15,525 nucleotides of DNA from an uncultured Eubacteriales bacterium (GTDB lineage Bacteria > Bacillota_A > Clostridia > Christensenellales > Aristaeellaceae): contig OMRS01000257.1 of assembly GCA_900313545.1 (NCBI GenBank), positions 1-15,525 of the forward strand, written 5' to 3'. Positions 14,913 to 15,525 of the stretch are shown one piece after another. A program made the translations under genes and the position numbers. The stretch's first letter is position 1; each line of letters starts with the position of its first letter. Below the pieces are notes generated by a model. That model was not told where the DNA came from and searched no databases. It saw only the letters and a program-made list of their open reading frames with translations.

Positions 14913-15525
14913 CCTGCTTTCCCGCGTCCTGCTCACAGGTCTTCTCCTTTTCTGCCTTCTGAGTTTTTGCGCCTGCGGGAAAGCCCCTCCTCCCCGCGCC
15001 ACACCCTCACCCGCTCCCACGGAGGCTCCTGTGAAGCCGCTCACCTTTCCTCTGGCCCTGCGCACCGGCTACTCCACCTCCACCGACGATCCCCGCGGCA
15101 TTGCCCTTGCATGGATGGCGGAGGAACTGGAAAAGCAAAGCGGCGGAGAACTGCGTATGGAGGTCTTCCCCGGCGGCGCCCTGGGCAGCGATGACGAACT
15201 GATCGCCGGGCTGCTCACAGGAGAGGTGGATATGACCGTCTCCTCCGCCGGCAATTTCGCGCTGTACGCCACACGCATCGGCGTCTCCGCCCTTCCCTTC
15301 CTGTTTGAGGACTTTTCCTCCGCATGGGAGTTCATCGACTCCCCGGACTACCAGATGCTGTGCCGGGACCTTGAGCCCTTCAACATGCACGTACTGGCCT
15401 TTTTTGACAACGGCTTCCGCTGCATCACCACATCCCTGGCCGCGGGAGAAATCACCTCGGTGGAGAGCATGAAAGGCCTGAACATCCGGACCCCGGACAA
15501 TCAGATCCTCATGGAAACCATGTCC
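14896..15525 (+). CDS. TRAP-type (DctP family) solute-binding lipoprotein, N-terminal 210 residues (runs off the right edge)
   Basis: Extracytoplasmic binding protein of the DctP/TAXI-like TRAP class, which usually binds small carboxylates. The plus-strand frame from 14896 stays open to the window end. It begins with a lipoprotein signal peptide: hydrophobic stretch about 7-24 and a lipobox ending in cysteine (SFCAC, most likely C27). A Pro/Thr-rich linker (about 30-46) follows, then the domain: PLALRTGYSTSTDDPRG from about 52, WMAEELEKQSGGELRMEVFPGGALGSDDELI, GLLTGEVDMTVSSAGN, ALPFLFEDFSSAWEFID, and VESMKGLNIRTPDNQ near the edge, all in DctP order. The ATG at 14896 has GGAAAG seven bases upstream; the ATG at 14905 is an alternative. 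It overlaps the cyclase gene, so it may be a partner of that sensor; membrane subunits, if any, would lie beyond the window. Full members are usually somewhat over 300 residues. Confidence 0.88.
   Translation, partial: MRCMNSLLSRVLLTGLLLFCLLSFCACGKAPPPRATPSPAPTEAPVKPLTFPLALRTGYSTSTDDPRGIALAWMAEELEKQSGGELRMEVFPGGALGSDDELIAGLLTGEVDMTVSSAGNFALYATRIGVSALPFLFEDFSSAWEFIDSPDYQMLCRDLEPFNMHVLAFFDNGFRCITTSLAAGEITSVESMKGLNIRTPDNQILMETMS

Overview
The window reads as a chromosomal segment of a member of the Clostridia (Bacillota), probably a gut-type anaerobe with a GC content in the mid to high fifties (estimated by eye). The pointers are a type III glutamine synthetase, a YczE-type membrane protein, a YesL (DUF624) protein, an MsmK-type shared sugar ATPase, strong AGGAGG-type ribosome binding sites and clear sigma-A promoters. 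No species can be named. I see no mobile element, CRISPR array, tRNA or rRNA.

Left part (1-1950, all minus strand): the first 313 residues of a type III glutamine synthetase (glnN, running off the left edge) with its own consensus promoter. Upstream of it lies a YczE-like integral membrane protein gene closed by a perfect hairpin at 1170-1200.

Centre (1909-13062): an alpha-galactoside uptake and degradation locus. A divergent gene on the minus strand (1955-3103) encodes an MsmK/UgpC-type ATPase. After a 477-bp regulatory region come, on the plus strand, a sugar-binding protein, an intercistronic hairpin and two MalF/MalG-type permeases. A strong terminator-like hairpin then directly precedes the next ribosome binding site. 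It is followed by a tightly packed run: an AraC-family regulator, a GH36 alpha-galactosidase, a single-pass membrane protein of unknown function, a YesL/DUF624 membrane protein and a GH4 (MelA-type, NAD/Mn-dependent) alpha-galactosidase. The likely logic is that melibiose, raffinose or stachyose is bound outside, imported by the ABC transporter, cleaved inside by two mechanistically unrelated alpha-galactosidases, and sensed by the AraC regulator. That regulator probably acts at a 21-bp-spaced direct repeat upstream of the binding-protein gene.

Right part (13063-15525): a long non-coding stretch, a consensus promoter, then a membrane diguanylate cyclase (dCache-like sensor plus GGDEF with inhibitory site). 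Its last codons overlap the start of a DctP-type (TRAP) solute-binding lipoprotein that runs off the right edge. This pair looks like a ligand-sensing c-di-GMP module and is the least conventional part of the window.

The observations most worth following are the operator architecture at 3466-3501, the hairpin abutting the araC ribosome binding site, the unknown membrane protein plus YesL inside a sugar operon, the EF-hand-like loop and missing lipobox of the sugar-binding protein, and the cyclase/DctP overlap.
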